A stretch of DNA of 64,000 nt from positions 124,001 through 188,000 of the forward strand of contig VXBP01002355.1 of NCBI GenBank assembly GCA_013400115.1, written 5' to 3'. Positions 38,701 through 53,700 of the stretch are shown piece after piece (the stretch's first letter is position 1; each line of letters opens with the position of its first letter). This DNA is from Rhinopomastus cyanomelas. Taxonomy: Eukaryota; Chordata; Aves; Bucerotiformes; Rhinopomastidae. Under the pieces are notes generated by a model. It worked only from the letters and a program-made list of their open reading frames with translations, did no database searches and was not told the origin of the DNA. The position numbers were made by a program, and so were the translations under genes.

Positions 38701-41700
38701 GAGAGGGAGGGTGCTGTTCTCAGAGCTATACACAGTGCACAACTGTGCAGGGTTAGAAATGAGTCACAATTTGAGGATTAGAGATCCGACTTTCTTTGTT
38801 CCAGTTGCTGGGATGCCTGTTGTCCAAAGGGCTGATGCTGAACTGGGTGAGCATTCTGGGTTGGATTATTAGGGAATGATACTTTTTTGGTCTGAGTACT
38901 CCCTGTTGCTTCTGGCTCATGAAGTTGGACCCTAAAATATTAAGCATTACTGGAACTGTCACCACAGAGTATTTGCTGCAGGGGAAACCTTGCAAACAAG
39001 CATGTTTTTGTGACTAATGTGAGCAGAAATGTATTAATGCTAGTTGTTTTCCCTATTGTGGTATGTACCCTTACATTAAGGATACGTTTACACAGTAAAG
39101 TGCTGAGCTGTGTGCTCTTCGTACACTAGTTTCAGTAGCTGAAGCAGTGTTGCGGTGTTAGTACTGTGTGGATTCATTTACCCCTTTTCTCAGCGCCTCT
39201 GACAGTGTACTGTCAGATGAGGAGTAATTTCTGTCCTGGAGAGCTGACAGGATATGTAGGAAGGATGGACAAAAGGTGGGAGAAGGGATGTGCATTTCCA
39301 TCTTCCAGGTAGAGTAGTAAAATGTGGAGAAGTGATTTGCAGAGGGAGACAGCATCTGTGTTTGGACCTGAGAGACTGGAGTTTGGTTCGCAGTTCAGAA
39401 TGTGTATTTTAACAGATCAATTTTATGCACAGAAAGTACCACAGGCATTTTTTTTTAAGTGGGAGAAAAACAGTGTGGTCCTGTGAAAGGCCAATCACAG
39501 GAGAGGGCTGTGTCAAAATGGGCAAAACAGATTTTGCTGGTATGAGGAGTTTGGAGTCAGCTGGGAACTGAAAACCCTCAGTACCTCAGGAGAATGCCAG
39601 TCAAGTCTCTGTTCTCCTGTGTTCTGACTAAAAGAGAAATGTTAGATTTGTTTGTTATTTAAATATGTACAGACAAGTGAGAAGTTAAGGAAAAAAGGAT
39701 AGGTGAATTTATTTAACCATAAATCAAATTTCATATGAAGCAAAATTCAGAAGAAAGACGTGTTGATTCTAAAGCTTAAGGTAATGAAAGCTCATGCTGC
39801 TGTCCCAGGATTAAAGGTTAGCCAATCATGCTGGTTTTATTATATTAATTCAACAATGAAGTATTGTTTTAAAGCAGCTTGCTCACACGCCATTTTGATA
39901 GGAATCCAAAGCATGTTTCAGAAACTGTCAGCAGCATTCCACAGAAGCACAATGGACATTTGTTTTTAAAATTCAGTCAGCCACTCTCAAACAGCACTAA
40001 TCCCATTAATTTAAAACAGGAAGATGGAATATTTTATATGTTGGACATCTTCTTCTCCATCCTAACTGCATGCAGAATAAAGCAGTTGTGAGTTGAATGT
40101 GTCATATCATATTAGTGGGAGGCATGTGGTGTATTACCCAACCGTTCATTCATAATCCAATCGCTGGCATCTGCTTGACCTCAGCAACCCGGTAAGTTAG
40201 CAGAAATTGAGTGTTGTCAGACAGTAAGTAAGCGTCTACCTAGGAAACAGTTTGAGGAACTCTCAAAGCCGAAACAAATATGCCCTTGAATAGGAATATC
40301 GAGTGCTGAGTCACACAGGTAATTTTCATGTACGAATGCCATTCTGGTAGGCAGAAAAACTGAAAAGTGGAGAAGGGAAAACAGACACTCTCACAGCTCT
40401 GAAGGCTGATTGAGAACCTCGATATCTTTGTGTGAAGAACTGGAAGCAAAACAGAATACAATTACAGGTGTTTTCTGTGCGTTGCTCTTCTTGTACGGAA
40501 TGCCTGAGATCACTTCTGATCATTAAAATGTTTGTTCCTCACTCACAAGGTTAATGTCTTCCAGCAAAGATGATGAATGGTGATAAAACCAGAAAATCAA
40601 TTGCATAGAAGAGTGTATTCTCTACTAAATGCTTGAGGTTTGTGAAGATGGCTGTTGGTTTTAATTTTGTGAAGCACAGCTGCAGGCATTTCTGTGACGC
40701 TATGAAATATTCAGTTAAACTGGAGATTAGAGAAACCTGTTTACAAACAATAGTTCTTGAAATAAATACAGAAATATTAAAATGAGGGATCTTTTTATCT
40801 CTTCAGTTTAGAACCTTTTTGCTTTGTGATTTTCAGGTTACCATTTTAAAAATCATTCATAGTCCGGAAATTTAATAAATTTCGAAATGTGTGGCATATG
40901 GTATTGATTTTCCAGAGATTTTGTGAATGCAAAAACCCTAGTGACTGGCTAAGCAGAACAGCTGTTTTAGACAGTTAATACCTAGGATTAGGGTGAACCA
41001 GAGGGAAGCTGAGACAAAGAATGGCACTGGTTGCGTTTCTGCTCTGCAAGGCTGACTAGTACCAAGAAGCTTGCCTGTCTGCCCTTGTCATGATGCAGGT
41101 CTGGGTAGGGGAATGCTGCTAATAATAAGTTCTGCTTCTGTAAGCATCATGGCTAGCAGCATGTGCTGGAGTCTTCAGTGCTCTGTATTCCTTATGTCTT
41201 TAAGACTGAATCAGCTGAAATGACTTGCCGAGCATCTGCCTTTGGTAAGATAGCAGTAGTTTAGCTTAGGTAGATTTAAAATAACCAAAGGTATTTTTCC
41301 ATGGAATTTCCTGTCAGCAAATCTGTTCTGTGGGTGCTGTGTTTGTGTCAGGTATCTGATGTTTTTTCCCAGGATTAAGTAGCAAGTGTCTTAATGGAGA
41401 CTTCAATGTCCATTTTCCTCTTTGCATATCTGTTACAGGAAATGGGATCTCTTATCTCTGTCCCTTCTGTTCTCTAGCTATGCTTCTGCTTGAAGCAGAA
41501 CAACAGAGGTGTTAGTGTTTTCTGTTACTGGTATTAATATTTTCTCTTTCAACAGAATTGACCAAAAAATGTCTGGAGGCCAGAGCGGGTATGAACTGTA
41601 TGAGGCCAAAGCCATCCTGAATGAACTGAAGTCCATCAGGAGGGCGATAAGTTCAGGGGAGAGAGAAAAACAAGATTTAGTGAAGGTATTTTTAACAGTT

Positions 41701-44700
41701 GATTTAAGTTTTCTGTGGATTTGTTTCAACATGACTCATCACTCCTGGTGATACGTACTTGCTTTTTATACTTTTTAAGGGATTCTCAAATTTTTTTTTT
41801 GAGGTAAACTATTATAAAATCAATTTTAAAATGCAGAAACAGAAGCCTGTTCAAAAATCCACTCTGATTTCTGAACTTCGGTCTAAGATACAACATGTTC
41901 CCTCCAAACCCCAATTTAAATTACTAAATGGACAAAATGGAGTGATGAGTTTGAGAATACATGTCCTTTTTTAAATAAGGGGAAGTTTTCCAGATCTCAA
42001 CTTCCTTGTTTATATTTCTGAAAGCAGAACTTCTTTTTTCTTAATCATTAAAGTATTTAATTTGTTGGCAAGTTTAAAAAAAACAACCAACAACTGAAAA
42101 CAAGGAGAGACACAAACCCACATGAGTAGTTTCTACAGTGTCAAAGGTGTTGGTCACCTTTAGAGTCACCTTGCGACTTCATAAACAAAAGCACAGATTG
42201 TTTAATATGAAGTAAACCCAGAATCTTTATACTGGAGTCTTTTATGTAACTCTCTTTTGGGGACAGACTGCTATAAACACACTAAAGTGCAAAGGACCTG
42301 AAACACCACCCACCTCCTTCTGTTTCCTGGACAGAGTCTTGCAAAGCTGAGAGAGAAATTCATTTTAGACCAGACCATTGGGACATCTGAACCAGACTTG
42401 AATTCCAGCTCTGTAAACTCCCCGCTGTGTTTCTCTAAACAAACTCTGGATACAGGGTCTCAGACTGACATTTCTGGTGAGGTGAGTTTTTCTCCACTTT
42501 GTCAAATGTAAAGATGATAAATTGAGTTGGAATGCTGCGGTTAATGGAATTGGACTCAAATGGCTGTTTACTCTTGCTGATAGGTGTGTGTATATATGTA
42601 GACATATTTGAGAGAAGTACTTAGAATAAATTATCTATTTTTACCTTTAAATTTCAAGTCAAGATTGAGATGAACCTCATATGAAGCATTTATAACAATC
42701 TGGTTTACTTCGATAGTTCCAGTGCAATTAAATTAGCGTAAGTAGATAGTATTTTTTTGGACCTGTTACAGGATTTTTTCACCCTACAGACTTGTAACTT
42801 TCACTTCTTTGTGAAATTACTTGTTTCTGAAAGTTGTATTTAATTGTGCAGTTTCAGTTCATGCAGCTGGAAAACTTGGTGGAATTACTTTGTTCAGTGA
42901 TTCCTTGAACCCTTCTTTGTTGCATTAATGGTGTATTTTATATACACCAAAAGCTGTGCTTAATTTTGGGACTTTCTTTGATGTTTTGTGGGCTGAGTGT
43001 ATAAGGAAGAGACTGTACAAAGGTTTTCCAAACAAAGAGCTAAGTTTGCTTATGTTTTATGTCAAATTTATTGAAGCCTTGACTTTGAAATATTCTCACT
43101 TAGTTCTAAATTCTGAGTTCAGCAGAGTTCAAAGTGGGAGATCAAAATTTTGTGTGCAGTCACTCCAAGACTTACTGTAAAATGCTGTTGCTTTCCTGTG
43201 ATGGAATGTGCATAGTTGGTAGTACAGTAATTAAAAAAAGATGAACTGGCTAAGAAGGAAACAGCACTGTTGTGTACATCTGAGCAGGTTCCCAATCAGG
43301 CATTTAGCAGCAAGAGTGCCTACAGGTGGGTGTGGTCTTAGGTTCTGAGAGTCAGTTTTTCTTCTCTGTGCATAGGGTTTAACAGCTTCATACAGTGATA
43401 AGACTTACATTTGTTTTCCCAACAGGTTGGAGCAAGAAGTAGATCAAATTTAGCAGAGAAGGTCAGACTAAGTCTCCAATATGAAGAGGCAAAAAGAAGG
43501 TAATAGGGTTAGTTTCTTTGTTACCTTAGGGTCTGGAGCTGGGGAGGTGGCAGCGCTCTGCAGCACGAACATTGTGGCCACAGTGACATCTAGTGGACGA
43601 CGGTCTGGAGACCCTGTGGCATTGGGCACCACTGCGGAGTGTGCCTTTCTCTTCAGAATGCAGGCAGGCTTTCAGCAGCAGCCAGAGCTTTCAAACAGTA
43701 GGTTTGGCATTTAACCCTAAGTTGAATGTGTTAAGAAAGAAAATGCAGTGGAAAGTTAATGCTAGTTCCAGGATTAAGTGAACAGATGTCCGCTGTAGCC
43801 TTCATTGGGATCACAGTTTCAAATTTACTGTGCCACTGAAGGCTCTTCAATTTTAGACTTGCTTCAGACTTCCAGTGCAGATTTAGGAGGCTTAATTATT
43901 TCCCTTTTTCCCCTAAGACTTTGGGTAATTTAAATACTTGTGATCACTATGGGGTTGGGTTTTTTTTAATGAGTTTAACCCAAGGAGAAAAAACACCAGG
44001 AATGGCTCCTCTGATGAATGTGGAATGCCTCTCAAATACAGTTCTGCAGTGGCTGCTCATGGAAGCAATACCACTGTGATGAACTGCCACCACACTGAAG
44101 AATGGGCATCAGAAAGCAGAACACTTGGGGTTAGAGTGACATCTTTTCTGGGGCACCAGAACAATTGCACAATAAGATGAGAAGAATAACTTCTTTTTAA
44201 AAGAGTGTATACCTATATAATTCTGTATTAATTGTGTTGTATTATTTTCTGACACTTTGCACAACATCAGGAGCCAGCTACTCAGAAACTTTGTAGTTTC
44301 AGCCATGGGGAGGTTCTTTGTAATGTAAGAAAAAAGGAAATCTAACAAGTTGTCCTGCTTCTGAAGTTCCTCTTTTACTATAATTAACAAGGCAATAAAA
44401 TGAAAGATAGCACCGTTCAATAAATGGCAGCTGTACCTATGATGCCATTTAATCTGAGATTCAAATAGTATGTGAGTTGAAGTACTGTGGCGTGGCCAGT
44501 GAGAAAACTAGGAAAAGAAATTTGCAGTTTATATGTAAACACATTGTTTGGCTTTATGTTTTAAAAGCAGGAGGCAGCACAGCCAACATTTTGTGCCTGA
44601 TTTCAGTTACATACTCTCCTCATACAGAGCAGTAGCTACCAGCCAGTATTAATCCTTTATATCCTCATTATGGATAATAAAACTTTATTATGTAATCAGT

Positions 44701-47700
44701 GCATTCATCAATGAGCGCTACCGCTGTTGTGTTTGTTAAGTATTGAACATGTATGATTTTTGGCTCAGAATCATCATATACGTAACAGTAATTGTCAGGT
44801 GGTGGTATAAATACCCATGAGTCAAAATTTCAGTAGCTCATGTACTTTGGATGACTTATGTATTTGCTTTATATGACATTAGTGTGTTTCATGGCTAAAA
44901 GTTTATTTCCTTTTAAATGGTATCTTTATTCCATTTTGTCTGTCCAGTAATGAATATTCTTTCAGGTTTGAATTTCATACTGGTTTTATCAGTAACTTAG
45001 TAAAGTGCATGTATCTGCGAATAATCAAGGTATCTACCAGTTTGCACATAAATTTCAGTACCCACCTAATTATTATGGCCGTTGTACCCATTACTATAAT
45101 TTCATAAGTATTGACCATCTTTTCTGAAGAACTACATGTGCAAATTTTTAGTTGTTTTGTGTTAAAAGTAACTTGAGAGAGAGGATCTTGTGAGTGAATG
45201 TCTCCACTTGAAAATTACCAGCTAATTTTGTCTGTTCTGTGTTTTATGTTGCTTAGCCAGCGGGATGCTCTGAAGAGGTGGAATGCTGATGCTAACTATG
45301 CTGAATTTAGTTGCAATTGTTATTCAGAAGGATCTGATATAGTGTGCTGACAATCCTGTTCTGATGTGGCGAAGAGCTGACTAATGTTCCCTGTTGACCT
45401 GTTGAGCAAGGACTTTCTCAAAACTGTGAAACTAGTTCAGTTTTCATATCCATCTAGTCCTTTGCCTGTCTGATAAGGCAACTGCAAAGAGCATCAGTTA
45501 TGGCAGCAGAGTTGTCTTGAGCAGGGGGAGCAAAGGAACTATTTGGATACCACCATCCCGTCCCATAAGCCATCAAACAGCTGTCAGGTTAGCTAGAACC
45601 AGGGACCTGGAGATGAAAATATTAACATGTCATTATTTCCCTGAAATTACTCAGTCGTCTTCCCTCTGGTTCTCTAAATACTGTTGAATATGAGTTATAA
45701 AAATGTTGAAATACTTTGTTTATTTCCACCATTTGGTTATGGCATCACTGCTAATAGTATTTCTGTTTATTTTACATAGTTTTTCTGTGAAAATACCATG
45801 AGACAAATTTGTTCTTGCAGGGGTTTGGTGGGAGTGTGTTGGGGTTCTTTTCATTTCTGAAGCTGCTAGGTTTTTAGAATCGTAGAATCATTAGGCATTG
45901 GAAGGGACCTCAAAAGATCATCTAGTCCAATCCCACTGCCACAGCAGGATCCCCTAGACCAAGTCATAGAATCAGTTAGGGGCAGAAGGGACCACAGGAT
46001 CATCCAGTTCCAACTCCCTTGCCATGGGGAGCATTAACTACTCTTGGCTTCGACCATAGATAAATACTCTAATGTGCTATAAGATTAATACCAGAGATGC
46101 AAAATAATAATGGTGTTATTAGTTGTGTTAATCAAAGAAAACAAATTGGATGAAAGAAAAATATTTTTCCCGTACATCAGTCAAATACAGAAAGAGTGTC
46201 GGTACTAAATGATCTGTGCAGGTTTATGAAGCACAGCATGGGACATCACCTTAGGTAGTGCTTGGTAGGTAACACGGCGTTGCACAGACTTGTGTCAGTG
46301 GTCAGTGCTGCCTTGGGTATATTTAACTACAGCAGTTACAAACAAATACAAGTAACTGATCAGTTCCTCTTGCACAGAGTGTTTAGAAACAACTTTTGTT
46401 TGATTTCTCTATTTTTTTGCCTTTTCCCCAGCCTACAAGAAAGAGGTGCGTGAGGCTAGGAGCTGTTACAGAGTTCAGAGCTTACGTATTTCTAGCTATT
46501 CAGCTGGATCAGGTGTGGCTGAAGTGACTGCAAGTTATCATCTTGTTAGATATGCAGCGCATATAACCAAAATGTTTAGGCCTCCCCAAGGGACAGCGAG
46601 TCTTTTCTGCAAGCCCTGCACTTCCTAAGCCCATAGACAGGGTGACTGTGGAGACTGCACACTGGAAATGACCTGTCTGGATCAGGACTAAGCTACAGTC
46701 AAATACTAGCGTTTCTATGTCCGTTATGTGTGTGTATCTGCACAATATGGATGGATAACCAAGTCTTGAGTGTCTTGACTCTTATGGTTTGACATCTGCA
46801 ATGGGTACAGCAGTTGCACAAACTGAATCTTTTGGGTTAATTACCTGCTCTCTCTTTAGGTAGCAGCTGTACTATTACCTTCTGTTTTAATTGCACAGAG
46901 GAGCAGTGGTTTTGCCTTCTAAGACTGGCGTGCACACACGCTGCTGGAGTGAGCACCTTGCTGTGGTCTATGTTCTTTCACCATGGTCACTGCTGTTTCA
47001 GAGGACTACTAAGCCTCCAACAGCTCAGGAGAAATCCGTCCTACTCCTCGCTTGTACATTGGAACAGGAGCCACTCTTTTTGAATACATGCACGTATTGC
47101 AGTTTGCCTAGATAGGTGGCTTGCTTTTCTGGCATAGTCTGTATTCTTGTGGAAAAAAAACCTAACTAAAAAGTGGGGCTTTGAATAGAAAATGTTGTTA
47201 CCCCAACACCTTTCCAAAGACTGTATTGCTTATCTCTCTGCTGGGATCTGTGCGCTGTGCTTGGCTCAGGCGGATGTCCTGTGTTTTGTTTTAGCATGGC
47301 TAACTTGAAGATCGAACTGTCTAAGCTAGATAGTGAGGCCTGGCCTGGGACGCTGGATGTGGAAAAGGAAAAACTCATGTTAATCAATGAAAAGGAAGAA
47401 TTTTTAAAGGAACTCCAGTTTATCACACCATGCAAACGTACTCAAGATGAGTTAGAGCAGCTAGAAACAGAAAGGAAGAGGCTTGAAGAAGAGCTGCTGT
47501 CTGTAAAAAGCACACCTAGTCATGCACTTGCTGGAAGGTAAGGGGTTGCCTTTTGCGAGTACTGAATGCTGCTTTCTGTGTTCGAACCTTTGTCCTCTTT
47601 ACAGGCTCTGAACTGTGCCTTGACAGGCTGTTTTCCTTCAGTAACTGTTCTTTGTGGATCTTAATTAAATTTGTTATTAGCCCACTGGGCAGAAAAACAA

Positions 47701-50700
47701 AGAAGTCTTCTCTACTGAGAGGATGTGAACACCCCGTATGTGCTCTGTGATATCAGTTGCTCTGGGTTTGTGACCAGCATGAAAATGCCTGCAACAGATG
47801 TTAAATAACTGAGGAATGTCAACAGACCAGCAGGAGGGCGATACATCATTCACTCAATTCTGATAATAGCTGTAAACTGTTTGAACTCAGGTCACAAAGA
47901 TGATCTTCATTGTTGCAACATCTGAAGGCTTTAATTGTGAGTTTTATTACATACAAAAATGCAACCAAAGAGGGGAGGCAAAGGAAATTCAGAGGAGAAG
48001 TCAAATTGCCGTAAAACTTCCTAACATGCTGCTACCTAACTGGTAACCAAAGTGGCTCACAATAAATCTTTTTAGCTGGGTTCAGAGTTGGAGTATATCA
48101 AAGACGACTGTCACAAATAGACTTTTCATCAACTGGAAGTGGAAATGAATTTATGGGCACCTCTAGCACACACAAAAGGCAATAAACAGCAAATGTCATT
48201 GTGTGTATTAGTGTAGTATTGCTGCAGTGATAACAATCAGCACTGTAAGCCTCCCCTACTTCTTCTGCTAGGAAAAACCTCCTGTTGCCTCTCTGAACAG
48301 TGAAATTCCTCTTAGTGGCAGTAGTGGCTGGGTCCTAAGCTGTAGCCTCATAAGTAATGAGGATGTTTTCTCTGTATACATACTGGCATATGTTGGCATG
48401 AGTTTAAACGTAGCTGTACACATCATCATAGTTTAAACAGCATTGTACTGATAATTGAAATATGTTTTAGAGGAAGAGTTGTAGCCTACTGGAACTGCGT
48501 TTTTACATGTCTCTGGTAGTATCATTGAAAGCAAACAGAACCATTGTTTTCTGATTTGTATTAGTAAAGGGAGACTAAGGGGTTGGTGTGATAATAAAAT
48601 CACCTTCCCAAGTAATGTTACTCTTAAGATTTTGGTAATACGTTGTTGTAAGTAATAACTACATTTTAACTCGTGCCATGAATAGGTGGTGTCTGGTTTC
48701 TTAGTCTTCTCTTTTGGATTTTCTTGTTTAGTGCCAAAGAAAATTTTACTGTTTTCCCATAGATGCCAGATGACAAGCAGGCAGTGCCAAGGGCATGTAA
48801 AATTGCCTCCTGCTGCCAAGAAGAAACAAAACAGCAGATTTTTTTCATAGTGTAATGGCACAAGTAATCGTTAGAGCTTAAATTTTTTCCCCTCTATTTT
48901 GTCCAAATTTTTCTCATTTTGATTTTTTTATCCAAGGCGACTCTATGCTTTGATGTCATATGCTGCTGGTTTAGGTAGCGTTTATTGTGGCTTCTGGTTT
49001 GGTTTTGTGCTACTTCAGTGAATTCCTACTTGCAATTGTTTAAGGAATTAGAGTAATCTCCTTTGATAACTTCAGAGCACATACATTCTTTCACAGCAGG
49101 CTATTTGGAGGATGATTTCCGGTTTGTCCACTATACGCACATTTTGTTGGAGAGTTCAGGATGGTAAAACTTGTCCTGAGATGTTAATTGGGGAAAAGGG
49201 TATGTGTAGTTGTATCTGGTGAGCCAAAACCATTTTGTTTCTTGGAGCTGGAGAAGTTTCTTGTCCCTGGTATCAGTGGACGAGGCGCACCGTGTTCAGA
49301 GTGCTGCACTGTTGTTGCACTGCTATTTGTTTCATGAAATTCCATGAGCGCCTTAGGTTTCCAGGGCTTTCACGGGTCCTGATAATGAAGCAACGGTCAA
49401 AGAAGCTATGGGCTGTGTCAGAGCTTGGTGTGCGGTGGAATTTTTTTTGTTGTTCTGGGGTTGGTTTCTTTGGGTTTTTTTTCCTAAAGGGGGATTAAAT
49501 AGAAGACTTGCTCTGACTTAAAACAAACACATTATAGCATAGCCCTGGGTTATGTTGGAATAGGATTCGGAAATTGCCACGAGCAGACGTACTCTGAATC
49601 AGTTTACAGAAAGAGTATAAATCATAACATACCAGCTTCAAAAAGGCAGAGACAGGATACTCTGACTGCCTTAAGAAGCCTTCCAGCATCGCTGGAAAAA
49701 CAACTGGATTGTGAAACTGCTGAGAACTGTTTGCCATATTCTTGCCTTTGCATTCATGTCAGGGGCATCCATTGCTGCTTTAGTCCCTGGCAAAATCTTC
49801 TAAGTATTCACAAGCAATTAAACAGATGCCTGTTTTAAGTACTTGATTGTGCTGTTGGCTGCAAAACTGGCCCCTGCCCTCTTGCCTGTCATAAACAAAC
49901 ATGGAAGTTTACAGTGAGAGGTGAGGTACGTACACTGGAACTTTTTAACATCTTTGTTAAGATTCTCTGCCCCTCTAGCAATGGTACAGTTTAAAATGAA
50001 GACCAGAGAAAGGGGTCTCGCACTCAGTTTGCTCCTGCAGGGAGCAATAGATTAATTTAGATGAGAGGAGTGCAGACAGGATGCGCTGAGAGAGGCCCTT
50101 GTCAAAACAGGTAACATAATGGTTGTGTAGGTGTTTACATGGGATTTGGGATACTGGAAGTTCCTGCTTATGCTGTAAAGAAGGAAAGTTCATTACTTGA
50201 AGGCTTTGTTTGGGTTCTTTTGTTTCTATTTTCTTGAATCTCTACTTGTTGTGATACAGTAAAATTCTTTCCTGCTTGCCTTGGAACTTCCAGGATTGAT
50301 TTTGCTTGTGTTTGTGACTTGTGACTGACATCTTTACCTACAGCTGTTAGTACTGCTTCTTTAAATACTAACAGATTAGATTACATCCAGGGAAGAATTT
50401 TTTCTCAGGAGCTAAATTATATCAGATAAATTACATTTCAACAACCTCCTTAAGATAGTACAGGAAAATGAACTTTTCCTTGTGCTTTAGAGAAAACAAG
50501 CTTAGTGTAAACATACAAACTCAGTGGAACAAATACAGGTGTCTCTTTGGAGGATTCTATTCAGATCAGTGTTTAAGCTTTTAGTTTTATTTCCTGTCTT
50601 TTCCCATTAGCAGTTCAACACTTATTGTGCTTCCTCCTTGAAGGTAAAACTACAGTTCACTATTCAAAGCTACAAAAGACTTAGTGAAGAGCATTCTTAC

Positions 50701-53700
50701 TTGGGAAAAGCAGGAGAGATCAGGCTTTAAAAGGAAGCAGAAAGCACAGTTAGTGAAATGGCAGGAAAGAGTGTCTGCCACCATGGGTGAGTGTAATTCT
50801 CGGTTTGAAAACCCTTGTGTACATCTTTCTGAGCCGTGTACATTTTTAACAGCCTTAGCAGGTATTGGCAAATGATCACATTATTGCAGTGTAAGAGCAC
50901 ATGCAGTGCAGGCAGTCCAGTGGAAGTTCACACCCTGGCTGACCTCAGAGTAACTTAGTCACCTTTGCATAACCCAGATTTGCTCTCTGAATAAGCATTG
51001 ATGTGAGCAAGTGCTTTTCATGCTTTGCTGAATCTAGGACTTCATGTCTTTCAGTGGTATCTGACACTGGGAGAGCAAATTCTGGGAATTCTTGAGTATT
51101 TTGTTCCATTTGTGTAAGAAAGCAATGGTTGATTTGGGGGTTTTGTTCTTGGAAGTGTTCTCTGCATTTCAGTTTTCATTTATACATCCTTCAGATGCCA
51201 AAAGGGCCAAAGGAATGGTTTCTGACTATGAGTATTTACTTCTTTTTCTTAAGGAGAAGAGAATTTCTTTTCTCTCAGATTAGTTGCTTGAGAGACCTGT
51301 CAGCTGAGCAAGGGCTAGAAGAGAAGATACCAGTCCACAACTGCAAGAGGATTTTATCTGAATCCACTAAGGGAAAGCCATTTCTTTGGTGTTCTAACTG
51401 TAGTGATAAAAGGAAATAACATAATCACTGAAAAGGTTAGTGAATCCTTCCTGCTAGCAGCCAGCTTAAAGGAATGGAAGTGGTCCACTGTTTCTGGTTT
51501 TAGAGCTGTGCTGGATGGTGATGCAGGAGGCAATAAATCCTGCTTTTTCATAAAGGTGAACCTTGATAATAAGCATTCACAATGCTGTGTGTCTCTGAGG
51601 TGATGACAAAGCTGTTGGAGATGTAGAAATCTTTACCAAGGTTTCTCAGATATGATCAATCATCTCAGAACGTTGTGCTTGAAACACTGCTTTGATTTAC
51701 TGTGCTTTATCTCTACACAAAGGCTCTGAAATTGAAGGCAGTGCTTTGATTTCAAATTTCCTGCAGTGCTACTCCAGGTACCTGCATTATCAGAACTAGT
51801 ACTGGTATTAGTGTTCTGGTGGTTTGTTGGGGAGTTTTTTGTGAAGCTGTATTGACTAGGAGCCAGTCTACAGCATGGGTTTTAAAAACTGAATTAATGA
51901 AGAGCTTATTTCCTGAGGTTGCAGCTGTTTTCCTAGTGCTCATCTGTTACTCTTTCACTGGATGCACATTCCCCTTGGTACAGTGTGAATGTACCAACAC
52001 CCTGCTGGCTCGTACACTTGGTGTGTTTGTTGCAGTGCTCAGTGTTCTGCACTGTGGCTAGGAGCTCAGACTCAGAGTTAACACTGTCCCCTGGATTTCA
52101 GTGTTGGTAACCAGATGGAAATTTGAGGGATCTTCACTTAGTTTCACTGTTTTATTGAAGTATTCTAGCCTCCAGATTATTCTGTTATGCTTTCCTGTAT
52201 CTCTCTTTCCAGGTTGAAATTGGAGGAGAGGAGAAAGGAGTTGGTACAGAAACTGGAAGAAATGACCAAGTTAACCACTTCCTTGCATTCACAACTTAGG
52301 AGGTGAGGTGGTGCTGCATAAATAAAGCCTCTGTTCAGTAACAGTGTAGTTGACCTGTCTCTCGAATGTCTCGACTTCATTTTTCAGCTTTTCTCTTTGC
52401 CGGTAGCTAAACAGAGTGTGTTTTACGCTTGAATAAGAAAGTGCAGGTGTAATAACTTCAGCATTTTGCCAGTGTGCAAGCCTGGTGTACCTTCACCATT
52501 TCAGTAAGCGCTCGAGATTGGACTGAATGGAGATTTTGCACAGGTTCCATCATTAAGCAGGAAGACTTCAGTGTGAATATATAAATTAATAGATCAGAAA
52601 TTCTCACGTCGTCATATTTTCCAAACCCTGTCATTGAGGAGACCAAATAGCTACTCAGAGTTCTGTCTAAAATAAGTTAGGAGAACTGTAACCATTATTC
52701 AGGGTAATAACTGGAGAGGCTTAGCGAGTACTTTTATGCATGTCAACGCTGATAGGAATAATTGACTCTGGTTCTATTCTTGAGCACCGACTTAGACAGT
52801 TCTGCCTTCAGAAAGGGTATCTTCATCCAGATACTTTGTGTTTTCCTGACAGTCACTGATTCAAAATCTGACTCTGAGTTTATGAAATTCATAGTGATAA
52901 CAAAAGGACTTAGAGCAACCTTGACCTCAAACTCATTCCTTTGATGTGAATTTTAGCATTTATATGTGTGGCTGCTCATAAGGAAGAGTGTTTCTCACTT
53001 CTGGACTGTTACCCTGAGCTACCAAACAATGTGTTGATTAGATTTATTTAGAAAACCATCAATTTTCCTCTGTATTCCAACAGAATACGCTAAGCAGACA
53101 CTGTGTTAATGTTTGCCTGTTCTCCTAGACATCAAAATAAGGATGTAAAAAGAAAAATACTACTGAGCATTCTGTAAAGGTCTTCAAACAATAGCCTATT
53201 CCTGGCATCTAGGCTGTTTTAGCTGTTTCAAACATTTACAGCATATTGTATATTTACAACATATTAGATGCTGTACAATGCATCTTCATTGTTGATGAGT
53301 TAGGAAAGAAGTCCTTTAAATAATGTTTTTAAGTAGTCTGAGCTCGTGTCCATTTGGACTTTTTGGAATCTCTTTGTCCTGTTGAAAGCTGTTTTCTTGC
53401 CCAGTGGCAAAATTTTGAAAGTTGACCACTCTCTGACTGTTCAGTAAACACTGTTTAAGTGTTCAGAAGGTGCTGCCTTGCATTAGTTTACCTGGCTTTT
53501 TCCCCAAAGATTTATCCTGATCCAAGGCAGTGACATTCAGTGTCTTTGGCCTGGCAGGCAGGGCACGTTACCTCTTTTGATTAACAGCAGCAATGGAGTG
53601 ATGGCCTTTGTGATGCTTGTGCAGTTGGATTGACTGTACATGTGCAGTGCATGTTGTCTTACAGATGTGAAGCAGCTCTGCTGTAAGTCACCTCCTTCTA

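Larger units (their letters stand above)
43500..47294 (+). other. WWC2: WWC2 intron 8 (3.8 kb)
   Basis: Contains a compound antisense CR1 (45876-46035) and a CTCF-like half motif near 43583. The rest is unique AT-rich sequence. Confidence 0.88.

Noticed and set aside
47820..47850. CCAGCAGGAGGGCG as a CTCF site
   Set aside because: One extra G breaks the spacing of the core motif.
48433..48861. 142-codon minus-strand frame in intron 9
   Set aside because: Longest non-repeat frame but low-complexity composition, no domain recognised, no supporting signals.
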